Positions 32,928 to 41,299 of a DNA stretch of 64,000 nt are shown here, piece by piece. Every line of letters begins with the position of its first letter. Position 1 is the stretch's first letter. The notes beneath the pieces are model-generated. The model did not search any database and was not told the origin of the DNA. It worked only from the letters and a program-made list of their open reading frames with translations. This stretch comes from Streptomyces sp. SA15 (GTDB lineage Bacteria; Actinomycetota; Actinomycetes; Streptomycetales; Streptomycetaceae), in the NCBI RefSeq assembly GCF_002291145.1, contig NZ_NTGE01000211.1, positions 1 through 64,000 on the forward strand, read 5' to 3'. Position numbers and translations under genes: made by a program.

Positions 32928-34124
32928 ATGACCGGGACTGACTCCGATGAGGCCGACAGCGCCTGGCACCCGGGGCACCGCGATCCGAGTTTCGGCATGG
33001 CTGACCTGCGGCGTGTCGGGGCGAACCCGGACTACTGGTACCCGGTCGCGTCGTCCGGCAGCGTGCGCACCGGACGGGTGCTCGCGACCGCGTTCGCCGG
33101 CGACCGCATCGCCCTTTACCGCGGGGACAGCGGCACCGTCCACGCGCTGGAGGACCGATGCGCCCACCGGCAGGTGCCGCTGAGCATGGGCGCCGTGGAG
33201 GGCGAGACACTCCGCTGCGGCTATCACGCGTGGGCCTATCGCGGCGACGGACGCATCTCGCAGATCCCGTACCTGTCCAAGGGCGATGGCCGGCCGCCGC
33301 GCGGCGTGCGCGGCTATCCCGTCCGCGAGGCGTACGGCTTGGTCTTCGCCTTCCCGGGCGACCCGGAGAAAGCAGCGGTCACCGCTCTGCCCGCGCTGCC
33401 GACCTTCGGCTCACCGCAGTACAGGACCATGACCTTCTCCCGGACCGTGCGCTGCCACTACTCGTTCATGCACGAGAACCTGCTCGACATGAACCACCAG
33501 TTCCTCCACCGGGGCATCGTCGGCAAGCTTCACCCCGAATTGCTGGAATACCGGACGGGTGCGCGGTCGGTGGAGGCCAGGTACCTGTTCACCCACGCCG
33601 GGGGGAAGCGGAATCGCGGCGCCGGCTTGCTGGCCGCCGAGGGCATCCGCGGCGGCGACTCCCGCGACATCATGACCATCCGCACCGAATACCCGTACCA
33701 GACACTCGACCTGGTCCCGGAGAACGCCGAACGTCCAGCCTTCCGTCTCTGGGCCGCGTACGTGCCTGAGGACGCCGAGCAGCGGACATGTCACGCCTAC
33801 GGCTTGCTCATGATCGAAAAGCCCCGGATCCCCGGCGCCCTCCATCTGGCCTGGCCGTTCATCAGGCGCTTCACCGAGCGTGTGTTCGCCGAGGACCGCA
33901 TGGCCGTCGAGGCCGAGCAACGGGCCTGGGAGGAACAGGGCGAGGACCGCAATCACGAGATCTTCCCCCTGATCCTGGACGTCCGCGAGGTGCTACGCGC
34001 CAACGGCGTCCCACTGCGCCCTCGGACTGCCGCGTGCACCACCGCCTCAGGCGACGGCCCGGCGTCGACGCCCGGCCACCATTCCGCAGAACCGGAGTCC
34101 TCCGCTGAGCCGCCGGGCGGGTGA
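32928..34124 (+). CDS. Rieske non-heme iron oxygenase, alpha subunit type
   Basis: This 398-residue protein has a Rieske [2Fe-2S] site C78-x-H80 (CAHRQVPLS) and C97-x2-H100 (CGYHAWAY), followed by a mononuclear iron region ENLLDMNHQFLHRG (D187, H190, H194). This is the KshA/VanA/pheophorbide-oxygenase-like architecture that hydroxylates or demethylates ring substrates with electrons from a separate reductase. No ferredoxin or reductase gene is adjacent. The last 40 residues are Pro/Ser/Glu-rich. It follows a PucR-type regulator. Substrate unknown. Confidence 0.88.
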   Translation: MTGTDSDEADSAWHPGHRDPSFGMADLRRVGANPDYWYPVASSGSVRTGRVLATAFAGDRIALYRGDSGTVHALEDRCAHRQVPLSMGAVEGETLRCGYHAWAYRGDGRISQIPYLSKGDGRPPRGVRGYPVREAYGLVFAFPGDPEKAAVTALPALPTFGSPQYRTMTFSRTVRCHYSFMHENLLDMNHQFLHRGIVGKLHPELLEYRTGARSVEARYLFTHAGGKRNRGAGLLAAEGIRGGDSRDIMTIRTEYPYQTLDLVPENAERPAFRLWAAYVPEDAEQRTCHAYGLLMIEKPRIPGALHLAWPFIRRFTERVFAEDRMAVEAEQRAWEEQGEDRNHEIFPLILDVREVLRANGVPLRPRTAACTTASGDGPASTPGHHSAEPESSAEPPGG

Positions 34125-34249
34125 ACGCCGTTCGGCGGGTAGCCGTGGGCCGTTCGGCGGACGTGTGGTTCCGGCCTGTCCCGTGTGGAACCCCTGTGAC
34201 AGCAGCCGTCCGGCTGCTGTCCCCGTCCGCCGCCCACCGAGGTGACCAT

Positions 34250-34545
34250 GCGCCTGCTCCTCCGGCGCGCGATCTGATGCGGCACCGGCGCAGGTACTTC
34301 ATCGGAGAGCTGGATCCGTGCGCGTCGATCGAGTTCACCCGCCGCTGCCCGTGGGACTGCTCCTTTCCTTCCGTTCCGCCTGGACCTTCTACGGCCGCAG
34401 CTACCGCAAAGCCTCTCCCGAGACGGCCGGCGCGGAGCCGGCGGGCATCCGGGAGCCGAACGTGTTCATGGACGACGACGGCGCGTTCATCCGGCCCGCA
34501 CCCGGACACGCCATCGCCACCGAACTGGAACGCCGGGACAGCCCT
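34250..34545 (+). pseudogene. fragment of a B12-binding-type radical SAM gene, frameshifted
   Basis: In one frame the DNA encodes RRYFIGELDPCASIEFTRRC then PWDCSF, the start of a radical SAM cluster loop (C-x3-C-x2-C). In the next frame it continues SAWTFYGRSYRKASPE, then IREPNVFMDDDGAFIRPAPG. Joined, they match the core of hopanoid/B12-binding radical SAM enzymes. A frameshift at about 34373 destroys the third cluster Cys, and both ends are missing. It is a relic between the Rieske gene and the tRNA cluster; a few substitutions (D for V at VDD-type positions) agree with decay. Confidence 0.7.
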
Positions 34546-34732
34546 CGCGAAGGACCTCCCACAGGGCTGAAAAGGCGGCGTGAGGGTCCTCTGTCCCCTG
34601 ATCCGGCCTCGTGTCCCCTGTGCGTCCCCTGGATCTTGGTCTGAGCGGGTGAACGAGGGTCGCCGCCTCGGCGCGGCGGCCCCGTCCTCGCGTCCCCGCA
34701 GGTAGAAACGGTTCTGCCCGCGTAGCGCCTGG

Positions 34733-34806
34733 TGGGGCGGGTGGGACTCGAACCCACGGCCGACGGATTATGAGTCCGCTGCTCTAACCGGCTGAGCTAC
34801 CGCCCC
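34733..34806 (-). tRNA. tRNA with CAU anticodon (Met or Ile2)
   Basis: This 74-nt cloverleaf has a perfect GGGGCGG/CCGCCCC acceptor stem, D-arm TAGCTCAGCCGGTTAGAGCA, anticodon loop CTCATAA and T-arm GGGTTCGAGTCCC. The CCA end appears to be encoded (34730-34732). A CAU loop with A37-A38 fits elongator Met or the lysidine-modified Ile2 tRNA. G26/D-arm features do not decide; the GACTCATAATC core resembles bacterial Ile2. Confidence 0.95.
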
Positions 34807-34950
34807 ATAGCGGCGTGTCGCGTACATGTGTGCGCGCCGTCTGCCGCAGCATAGCCGCTCATACGATCTCCTGCTTCGGATGGTCGGCTTCGCACGGCGT
34901 TCACGACCTTGAAGGACTGCGCCGCACCACGAGCGGTTCCCACGGACATG

Positions 34951-34973
34951 AAAAAGGACCCCTACGGGGTCCT
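34951..34973 (-). terminator. intrinsic terminator after the tRNA-Asn genes
   Basis: On the minus strand AGGACCCC pairs with GGGGTCCT around a 3-base loop (34955-34962 with 34966-34973) and is followed by five T. It is one of the few classical rho-independent terminators here and ends the tandem tRNA transcript. Confidence 0.85.
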
Positions 34974-34984
34974 CGTTCAGCATG

Positions 34985-35057
34985 CTCCCCCGACTGGACT
35001 CGAACCAGTAACCTGCCGGTTAACAGCCGGCTGCTCTGCCAATTGAGCTACGGAGGA
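34985..35057 (-). tRNA. tRNA-Asn (GUU), copy 1
   Basis: This 73-nt tRNA has acceptor TCCTCCG/CGGGGGA, D-arm TAGCTCAATTGGCAGAGCA, anticodon loop CTGTTAA giving GUU, and T-arm TGGTTCGAGTCCA. CCA is not encoded. It is identical to the neighbouring copy and lies 5 bp downstream of it. Confidence 0.97.
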
Positions 35058-35062
35058 CCGAG

Positions 35063-35135
35063 CTCCCCCGACTGGACTCGAACCAGTAACCTGCCGGTTA
35101 ACAGCCGGCTGCTCTGCCAATTGAGCTACGGAGGA
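35063..35135 (-). tRNA. tRNA-Asn (GUU), copy 2
   Basis: The mature sequence is identical to the copy at 34985-35057, with the same GUU anticodon, forming a tandem duplication with a 78-bp period. It is the promoter-proximal copy of the transcript that ends at the hairpin near 34951. Confidence 0.97.
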
Positions 35136-35294
35136 ATGCCTCGTTGCATCGAACGTACCTACCTGGGTATTCGCCAGAAGGCGGGCGCTCGCTGCGACAC
35201 ATACATTAGCGCAAGCAGGGGGGTGCTCCGCCAATCGGTTCCCCCCTGGCACCGATGTCGCACCGGAGACCTACTCGAGGGAAGGGTGGCCGTC

Positions 35295-35600
35295 ATGCGC
35301 TACCGGCTCACGTTCGTCGTCGGACTCGCTCTGGGTTACGTGCTGGGCACGAGGGCCGGACGCGAGCGCTACGAGCAGCTGAAGAAGTCCGCCCGGCAGG
35401 TCGCCCAGAACCCCGCCGTCCGCAACACCGCCGAGTCGGCCGCGCAGCAGGGCCGCCAGTTCGCCGGCAAGGCGTACCACGTGGTCAGCGACAAGGTGGG
35501 AGACCGGGTTCCGGACTCGGTGGCCCAGCGGGTCCGCTCCCTGCGCGAGCGCAGCACGAACGGCACAGGCGAGGACGACTGGGGCACAAGCAACACGTAG
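35295..35600 (+). CDS. YtxH domain protein
   Basis: This 101-residue protein has a glycine-zipper helix RYRLTFVVGLALGYVLGTRA at the N-terminus followed by a long amphipathic helix (RERYEQLKKSARQVAQN and onward), the YtxH/general-stress membrane-protein pattern. Its role is unknown; relatives are stress-induced. A GTG at 35286 in the same frame, nearer to the GAGGGAAGG at 35277-35285 but perhaps too close, is an alternative start. It lies just upstream of a dispersed repeat and the FGGY kinase. Confidence 0.75.
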   Translation: MRYRLTFVVGLALGYVLGTRAGRERYEQLKKSARQVAQNPAVRNTAESAAQQGRQFAGKAYHVVSDKVGDRVPDSVAQRVRSLRERSTNGTGEDDWGTSNT

Positions 35601-35639
35601 CGGCATCTCTTCGACGCCGAGTACAACCACGAACCCAAG

Positions 35640-35693
35640 CGGCGCGGGGCTGTGACATTCGCGGCTCCGCCGTGTGGTCGCGACCAGCCACGA
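35640..35693 (+). repeat. dispersed intergenic repeat, copy 1 (diverged)
   Basis: It shares the blocks GGCGCGGGGCTGT, GCGGCTCCGCCG and GTCGCGACCAGCCACG with copies near 41.2 and 47.4 kb. It sits between the YtxH stop and the kinase gene. The core can fold as a hairpin around CGGCTCCGCCG. Confidence 0.75.
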
Positions 35694-35775
35694 AGCACCC
35701 GCACCCACCGAACCACAGCCACCCCTACGGCGCCCATGGCCCAAGCCGGCGCCGCGGTACGGCAGAATTTTAGCC

Positions 35776-37230
35776 ATGGGGATAGTCGCCGGGCTGGACA
35801 GTTCGCCCGATTTCACTCGTATCGTTGTCTGCGATGCGGACACGGGTTCCGTACTCAGGCAGGGATACGCGCCGCACCCGGTGGAGAACGCCGAGGGCGG
35901 CGGTCGGCCTGCCGATGTCGATCCACAGGCGTGGCTGCTGTCCCTGGGCGAGGCGGCCGGGGGCGGGCTGCTCGAAGGCGTGCAGGCCATCGGCGTGTCC
36001 GCGCAGCAGAACGCCGTGGTGCCGCTGGACGCGCAGGGGGGCACCGTACGGCCGGCGATGGTGGGCGGGGACAAGCGGGCGCAGGTCGCGGCGGCCGATC
36101 TCGTCGACGCGCTCGGCGGGCGCGAGGCATGGGCGCAGGCGGTGGGGTGCGTACCGCAGGCCGCTCAACCCGTGACCAAGCTGCGCTGGCTCGCCAAGAG
36201 CGAGCCCGACGCCGCCCTGCGCACCTCCGTCCTGATGCAGGCGCACGACTGGCTGGTGTGGCAGTTGCTCGGGCGGCCGGTCAGGAGGACCACCGACCGG
36301 GGCGGGGCCTCCGGGACCGGGTACTGGTCGGCTGCCACCGGTGCCTACCGGGCCGATCTCGTCGAGCTGGCGCTCGGTCACCAGGCGATGCTGCCCGAGG
36401 TGATCGGGCCCTCCGACGCCGCCGGTACGACACCGGAGGGGCTGCTGATCTCCGCCGGGACCGGCGAGACGATGGCCGCCGCCTTCGGGCTCGGACTCGG
36501 CATCGGGGACGCGGTGGTCTCCCTCGGGGCCTCCGGGTCCGTGATGGCCATTCATCCCGAGGCACTCGTCGACCAGTCAGGAATGATCACCTCCCTGGCG
36601 GACGCGACCGGCATGCACCTGCCGGTCGTCACCACGCTGAACGCCGTACGGACCCTGCGCGGGGCCGCCGAGATGCTCGGGCTGTCCGATCTGGAGAGCC
36701 TGTCCGATCTGGCGATGAAGTCGACGCCGGGGTCGCACGGGCTGGTGCTGCTGCCCTACCTGGAGGGTGAGCGGACGCCGAACCTGCCGCACACCGCCGG
36801 GACCCTGTCGGGACTCAGGCGTGAGTCGATGAAGCCGGAGCATCTGGCGCGGGCCGCGTTCGAGGGCATGTTGTGCGGGCTCGCGGACGCGCTCGACGTG
36901 CTGCGCGGCCGGGGCGTGGACGTGCGGCGGGTCTTTCTGCTGGGGGCGGCGGCGGAGCTGCCGGCCGTGCAGGCGGCGGCGCCCGCGCTGTTCGGTACGC
37001 AGGTCGTCGTACCGCAGCCCGCGGACTACGCGGCGATCGGCGCCGCCCGGCAGGCGGCCTGGGCGCTCGGGGTGTCGCAGGGCACGCTCGACCCGCGCAC
37101 CCCGCCGGCCTGGCACGGCGCGGCCGCGCAGGTGCTGGAGCCGGGTGAGGAGCTGGCGGTCGGGCAGGCGGTGCGGCAGCAGTTCGTGTCGGTGCGGGAG
37201 CAGACGCATCCGGGGGCGTTCCGGGCATAG
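35776..37230 (+). CDS. FGGY-family carbohydrate kinase (xylulokinase-like)
   Basis: This 484-residue two-domain sugar kinase has N-terminal VAGLDSSPDFTRIVVCDADT (ATP-binding phosphate 1), MQAHDWLVWQLLGRP and DRGGASGTGYWS around the substrate site, SAGTGETMAAAFG and LGASGSVMAI of the adenosine region, and LLPYLEGERTPNLP, a family signature. The catalytic Asp is probably in TTDRGGASG. Xylulokinase is the closest type. It is monocistronic and not next to sugar isomerase or transporter genes. ATG 35776 was chosen because the upstream part of the frame is unrelated. Confidence 0.88.
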   Translation: MGIVAGLDSSPDFTRIVVCDADTGSVLRQGYAPHPVENAEGGGRPADVDPQAWLLSLGEAAGGGLLEGVQAIGVSAQQNAVVPLDAQGGTVRPAMVGGDKRAQVAAADLVDALGGREAWAQAVGCVPQAAQPVTKLRWLAKSEPDAALRTSVLMQAHDWLVWQLLGRPVRRTTDRGGASGTGYWSAATGAYRADLVELALGHQAMLPEVIGPSDAAGTTPEGLLISAGTGETMAAAFGLGLGIGDAVVSLGASGSVMAIHPEALVDQSGMITSLADATGMHLPVVTTLNAVRTLRGAAEMLGLSDLESLSDLAMKSTPGSHGLVLLPYLEGERTPNLPHTAGTLSGLRRESMKPEHLARAAFEGMLCGLADALDVLRGRGVDVRRVFLLGAAAELPAVQAAAPALFGTQVVVPQPADYAAIGAARQAAWALGVSQGTLDPRTPPAWHGAAAQVLEPGEELAVGQAVRQQFVSVREQTHPGAFRA

Positions 37231-37352
37231 CGGCGGGGGCGTTTCGGGCGTAGTGGAACGTAAGGGTCCGGTAGGAATCGCACGCATGTCGCACCCATAA
37301 GGCCGTACGAAGCCATGCTGTCGGCTTAATCGGTTGAGGTAACGCGGGTGGA

Positions 37353-39149
37353 GTGTTCGACGATAGGGGCCAGGGGCAACCAACCGGCCCCACCGTCGAC
37401 TCCGAGAGACAACGCGTGCTCATACGACTTCTGCGTGCCTACCTCAGGCCCTACAAAAGACCCATCACCCTGCTGGTGCTGCTGCAGTTACTGCAGACCT
37501 GCGCCACCCTCTACCTGCCCACGCTGAACGCGGACATCATCGACGACGGTGTGGTGAAGGGGAACACCGGCTACATCCTCACCTACGGCGCGCTGATGAT
37601 CGGTATCTCGCTGGTCCAAGTCGTGTGCAACATCGGTGCCGTGTACTACGGCGCGCAGACCGCCTCGGCGCTCGGCCGGGACGTCCGGGCCGCCGTCTTC
37701 GACCGGGTGCAGTCCTTCTCGGCGCGTGAGGTCGGCCAGTTCGGCGCGCCGTCGCTGATCACCCGGACGACGAACGACGTCCAGCAGGTGCAGATGCTGG
37801 TCCTGATGACGTTCACGCTGATGGTGTCGGCGCCGATCATGTGCGTGGGCGGCATCGTGCTGGCGCTCGGTCTGGACGTGCCGCTGTCCGGGGTGCTGGT
37901 CGCGGTGGTGCCGGTGATGGGCATCTGCGTGACGCTGATCGTGCGCCGGCTGCGCCCGCTGTTCCGGTCCATGCAGGAGCGCCTGGACACGGTGAACCGG
38001 GTACTGCGTGAGCAGATCACCGGCAACCGGGTGATCCGCGCGTTCGTACGGGACGAGTACGAACAGCACCGCTTCCGGAAGGCGAACGCCGACCTGACCG
38101 ACATGGCGCTGGGCACCGGGCGGCTGCTCGCGCTGATGTTCCCGATGGTCATGACGGTGGTGAACCTGTCGTCGATCGCCGTGGTGTGGTTCGGCGCGCA
38201 CCGCATCGACAGCGGCGGGATGGAGATCGGCGGCCTGACCGCGTTCCTCGCCTATCTGATGCAGATCGTGATGTCCGTGATGATGGCCACCTTCATGTTC
38301 ATGATGGTGCCGCGCGCGGAGGTGTGCGCCGAGCGCATCCAGGAGGTCCTGGACACCTCGTCGAGCGTGGTTCCGCCGACGGCTCCGGTGCGCGAGCTGC
38401 GCCGCCACGGCCATCTCGAGCTCCGCGGGGCGGGCTTCCGCTACCCGGGGGCCGAGGAGCCGGTGCTGAGGTCGGTCGACCTGGTGGCCCGGCCGGGTGA
38501 GACCACCGCCGTGATCGGCTCGACCGGCAGCGGCAAGTCCACGCTGCTCGGGCTGGTGCCGCGGCTGTTCGACGCGACCGACGGAGAGGTGCTCGTCGAC
38601 GGCGTGGACGTGGCGACCATCGACCCGGTCCTGCTGGCGAAGACGGTCGGGATGGTGCCGCAGCGGCCGTACCTGTTCGCGGGCACGGTGGCGACCAACC
38701 TGCGCTACGGCAACCCGGACGCGACGGACGACGAACTGTGGCACGCGCTGGAGGTGGCGCAGGCCAAGGAGTTCGTGGAGCGGCTGGAGGGCGGGCTCGA
38801 CGCGCCGATCGCGCAGGGCGGCACGAACGTGTCGGGCGGTCAGCGCCAGCGCCTCGCCATCGCCCGCACCCTCGTCCAGCGCCCGGAGATCTACCTCTTC
38901 GACGACTCCTTCTCCGCGCTCGACTACGCCACCGACGCGGCCCTGCGTGCGGCGCTCGCCGACGAGACCGCCGAGGCGACCGTCGTCATCGTCGCCCAGC
39001 GGGTCGCGACCATCCGGGACGCCGACCGGATCGTCGTCCTCGACGAGGGGCGGGTCGTCGGCACCGGACGGCACCACGAACTGATGGCGGACAACGAGAC
39101 CTACCGGGAGATCGTGCTCTCCCAGCTGACGGAAGCGGAGGCTGCCTGA
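37353..39149 (+). CDS. ABC exporter half-transporter, degenerate-site partner
   Basis: This 598-residue fused membrane/ATPase protein has six helices (residues 35-320) and a nucleotide domain with Walker A GSTGSGKST, signature NVSGGQRQRLAIA, and Walker B IYLFDDSFSALD in which the catalytic Glu is replaced by Ser after the second Asp. This is the noncatalytic site typical of heterodimeric type IV exporters (TM287/288, TmrAB-like). It overlaps the partner gene by 1 base. Start GTG 37353 is uncertain; an internal start around 37415 would drop about 21 residues. The substrate is probably a lipid, peptide or drug. Confidence 0.9.
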   Translation: MFDDRGQGQPTGPTVDSERQRVLIRLLRAYLRPYKRPITLLVLLQLLQTCATLYLPTLNADIIDDGVVKGNTGYILTYGALMIGISLVQVVCNIGAVYYGAQTASALGRDVRAAVFDRVQSFSAREVGQFGAPSLITRTTNDVQQVQMLVLMTFTLMVSAPIMCVGGIVLALGLDVPLSGVLVAVVPVMGICVTLIVRRLRPLFRSMQERLDTVNRVLREQITGNRVIRAFVRDEYEQHRFRKANADLTDMALGTGRLLALMFPMVMTVVNLSSIAVVWFGAHRIDSGGMEIGGLTAFLAYLMQIVMSVMMATFMFMMVPRAEVCAERIQEVLDTSSSVVPPTAPVRELRRHGHLELRGAGFRYPGAEEPVLRSVDLVARPGETTAVIGSTGSGKSTLLGLVPRLFDATDGEVLVDGVDVATIDPVLLAKTVGMVPQRPYLFAGTVATNLRYGNPDATDDELWHALEVAQAKEFVERLEGGLDAPIAQGGTNVSGGQRQRLAIARTLVQRPEIYLFDDSFSALDYATDAALRAALADETAEATVVIVAQRVATIRDADRIVVLDEGRVVGTGRHHELMADNETYREIVLSQLTEAEAA

Positions 39150-41077
39150 TGGCGGGGCCAGCAGGGCGAATGATGGCCGGGACCGGCCCCGACCAGCAGT
39201 CGCTCGACTTCAAGGGGTCGGGCAAACGGCTCGTCGCCCAGTTCAAACCCGAGCGGCTGACCATCTACGCGCTGCTGCTGTGCGTGCTCGTGAGCGTCGG
39301 CCTGTCGGTCATCGGGCCGAAGATCCTCGGCAAGGCCACCGACCTGGTCTTCGCGGGGATCATCGGGCGGCAGATGCCGGCCGGGGAGACCAAGGACGAG
39401 GTCCTCGCGTCGATGCGCGAGCGCGGCGACGGCTCGATCGCCGACATGCTCCGGAGTACGGACTTCACCCCGGGCAAGGGCATCGACTTCGGCGCCGTCG
39501 GGAACGTGCTGCTGCTCGCGCTCGTCGTGTTCATGGTCGCCGGTCTGCTGATGCTGGTGGCCACGCGGCTGGTGAACAGCGCCGTGAACCGGACCATGTA
39601 CCGGATGCGCGAGGACGTACAGACGAAGCTGTCGCGGCTGCCGCTGTCGTACTTCGACAAGCGGCAGCGCGGTGAGGTGCTCAGCCGGGCCACCAACGAC
39701 ATCGACAACATCGGGCAGACCCTCCAGCAGTCGATGGGCCAGCTCATCAACTCGGTGCTCACCATCATCGGCGTGCTCGTGATGATGTTCTGGGTGTCGT
39801 GGCTGCTGGCGCTGGTCGCCCTCGTCACCGTGCCGCTGTCGTACGTCGTCGCCACGCGCGTCGGCAAGCGGTCGCAGCCGCACTTCGTGCAGCAGTGGCG
39901 CACCACCGGCAAGCTCAACGCGCACGTCGAGGAGATGTACACCGGGCACGCCCTGGTGAAGGTGTTCGGGCGGCAGGAGGAGTCGGCCCAGCAGTTCGCC
40001 GAGCAGAACGAGGCGCTGTACGAGGCCGGGTTCAAGGCGCAGTTCAACAGCGGGATCATGCAGCCGCTGATGATGTTCGTGTCCAACCTGACGTACGTCC
40101 TGGTCGCGGTGATCGGCGGGCTGCGGGTGGCGGCCGGTGCGCTGTCCATCGGTGATGTGCAGGCCTTCATCCAGTACTCGCGGCAGTTCTCGATGCCGCT
40201 GACGCAGGTCGCGTCGATGGCGAACCTCGTGCAGTCGGGTGTCGCCTCGGCCGAGCGGATCTTCGAACTCCTGGACGCGGAGGAGCAGGAGGCGGATCCG
40301 GTGCCGGGCGTACGGCCCGAGGAACTGCGCGGGCGGGTGGCGCTCGAGCACGTGTCGTTCCGGTACGACCCCGAGAAGCCGCTGATCGAGGACCTCTCGC
40401 TGAAGGTCGAGCCCGGGCAGACGGTGGCCATCGTCGGCCCGACCGGCGCCGGCAAGACCACGCTGGTCAACCTGCTCATGCGGTTCTACGACGTCTCCGG
40501 CGGGCGCATCACTCTCGACGGCGTGGACATCGCGAAGATGTCCCGGGACGAACTGCGTGCCGGGATCGGCATGGTGCTCCAGGACACCTGGCTGTTCGGC
40601 GGGACGATCGCCGAGAACATCGCGTATGGGGCGTCCAGGGAGGTCACCCGGGGGGAGATCGAGGAGGCGGCTCGGGCGGCCCACGCGGACCGGTTCATCC
40701 GGACGCTGCCGGACGGCTACGACACCGTGATCGACGGTGAGGGCAGCGGGGTCAGTGCGGGTGAGAAGCAGCTCATCACCATCGCGCGGGCGTTTCTGTC
40801 CGATCCGGTGATTCTGGTGCTGGACGAGGCTACGAGTTCGGTGGACACGCGGACGGAAGTGTTGATCCAGAAGGCGATGGCCAAGCTGGCGCATGGGCGC
40901 ACGTCGTTCGTGATCGCGCATCGGCTGTCGACGATTCGGGACGCCGACACGATTCTGGTGATGGAGAACGGGGCGATCGTGGAGCAGGGGGCGCATGACG
41001 AGCTGCTTGCCGCGGATGGTGCGTATGCGCGGCTGTACAAGGCGCAGTTTGCGCAAGCGGTGGCTGAGGTGGACTGA
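39149..41077 (+). CDS. ABC exporter half-transporter, catalytic partner
   Basis: This 642-residue half-exporter has an extended extracytoplasmic loop after helix 1 (residues 70-120), Walker A GPTGAGKTT, a modified signature VSAGEKQLITIARAF in place of SGGQ, and an intact Walker B VILVLDEATSSVD with the catalytic Glu and an H-loop AHRLST. In the heterodimer its Walker site pairs with the canonical signature of the partner, giving one working ATP site. ATG 39149 shares a base with the partner stop, and both are co-translated. A dispersed repeat follows. Confidence 0.92.
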   Translation: MAGPAGRMMAGTGPDQQSLDFKGSGKRLVAQFKPERLTIYALLLCVLVSVGLSVIGPKILGKATDLVFAGIIGRQMPAGETKDEVLASMRERGDGSIADMLRSTDFTPGKGIDFGAVGNVLLLALVVFMVAGLLMLVATRLVNSAVNRTMYRMREDVQTKLSRLPLSYFDKRQRGEVLSRATNDIDNIGQTLQQSMGQLINSVLTIIGVLVMMFWVSWLLALVALVTVPLSYVVATRVGKRSQPHFVQQWRTTGKLNAHVEEMYTGHALVKVFGRQEESAQQFAEQNEALYEAGFKAQFNSGIMQPLMMFVSNLTYVLVAVIGGLRVAAGALSIGDVQAFIQYSRQFSMPLTQVASMANLVQSGVASAERIFELLDAEEQEADPVPGVRPEELRGRVALEHVSFRYDPEKPLIEDLSLKVEPGQTVAIVGPTGAGKTTLVNLLMRFYDVSGGRITLDGVDIAKMSRDELRAGIGMVLQDTWLFGGTIAENIAYGASREVTRGEIEEAARAAHADRFIRTLPDGYDTVIDGEGSGVSAGEKQLITIARAFLSDPVILVLDEATSSVDTRTEVLIQKAMAKLAHGRTSFVIAHRLSTIRDADTILVMENGAIVEQGAHDELLAADGAYARLYKAQFAQAVAEVD

Positions 41078-41221
41078 GTTCCGTGCCCGGCGTTGGGGCT
41101 GAGGCCGGGTGGGTGCACTCGCCCGCCCCGCGGGGTGGCGCTCTCTTTTGGGACGGGTGCCGCCCCAGCGGCACGACTGCCCGCAGCTACGGCGGCAGGC
41201 GACCGACAGCAGCTGGACCGA

Positions 41222-41278
41222 CCTAAGGGGCGCGGGGCTGTATCGATTTGCGGCTCCGCCGCGTGGGCGCGACCAGCC
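41222..41278 (+). repeat. dispersed intergenic repeat, copy 2
   Basis: The copy starts near CTAAGGGGCGCGGGGCTGT, then TATCGATTTGCGGCTCCGCC, then GTGGGCGCGACCAGCC. It is nearly identical to the inverted copy at 47424-47479. It lies between the convergent ABC and hrdA genes and may serve as a bidirectional terminator. Confidence 0.85.
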
Positions 41279-41299
41279 CCCACGGCCCCGCAGGCGGCA

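Noticed and set aside
34121..34570. A 149-codon complete gene after the Rieske oxygenase
   Set aside because: Only its middle matches a radical SAM core, and the match continues in another frame, so it is treated as a pseudogene.
34815..35294. N-terminal extension of the YtxH gene
   Set aside because: This part of the frame runs across both tRNA-Asn genes on the opposite strand and is Cys/Pro-rich noise; the start at 35295 is used.
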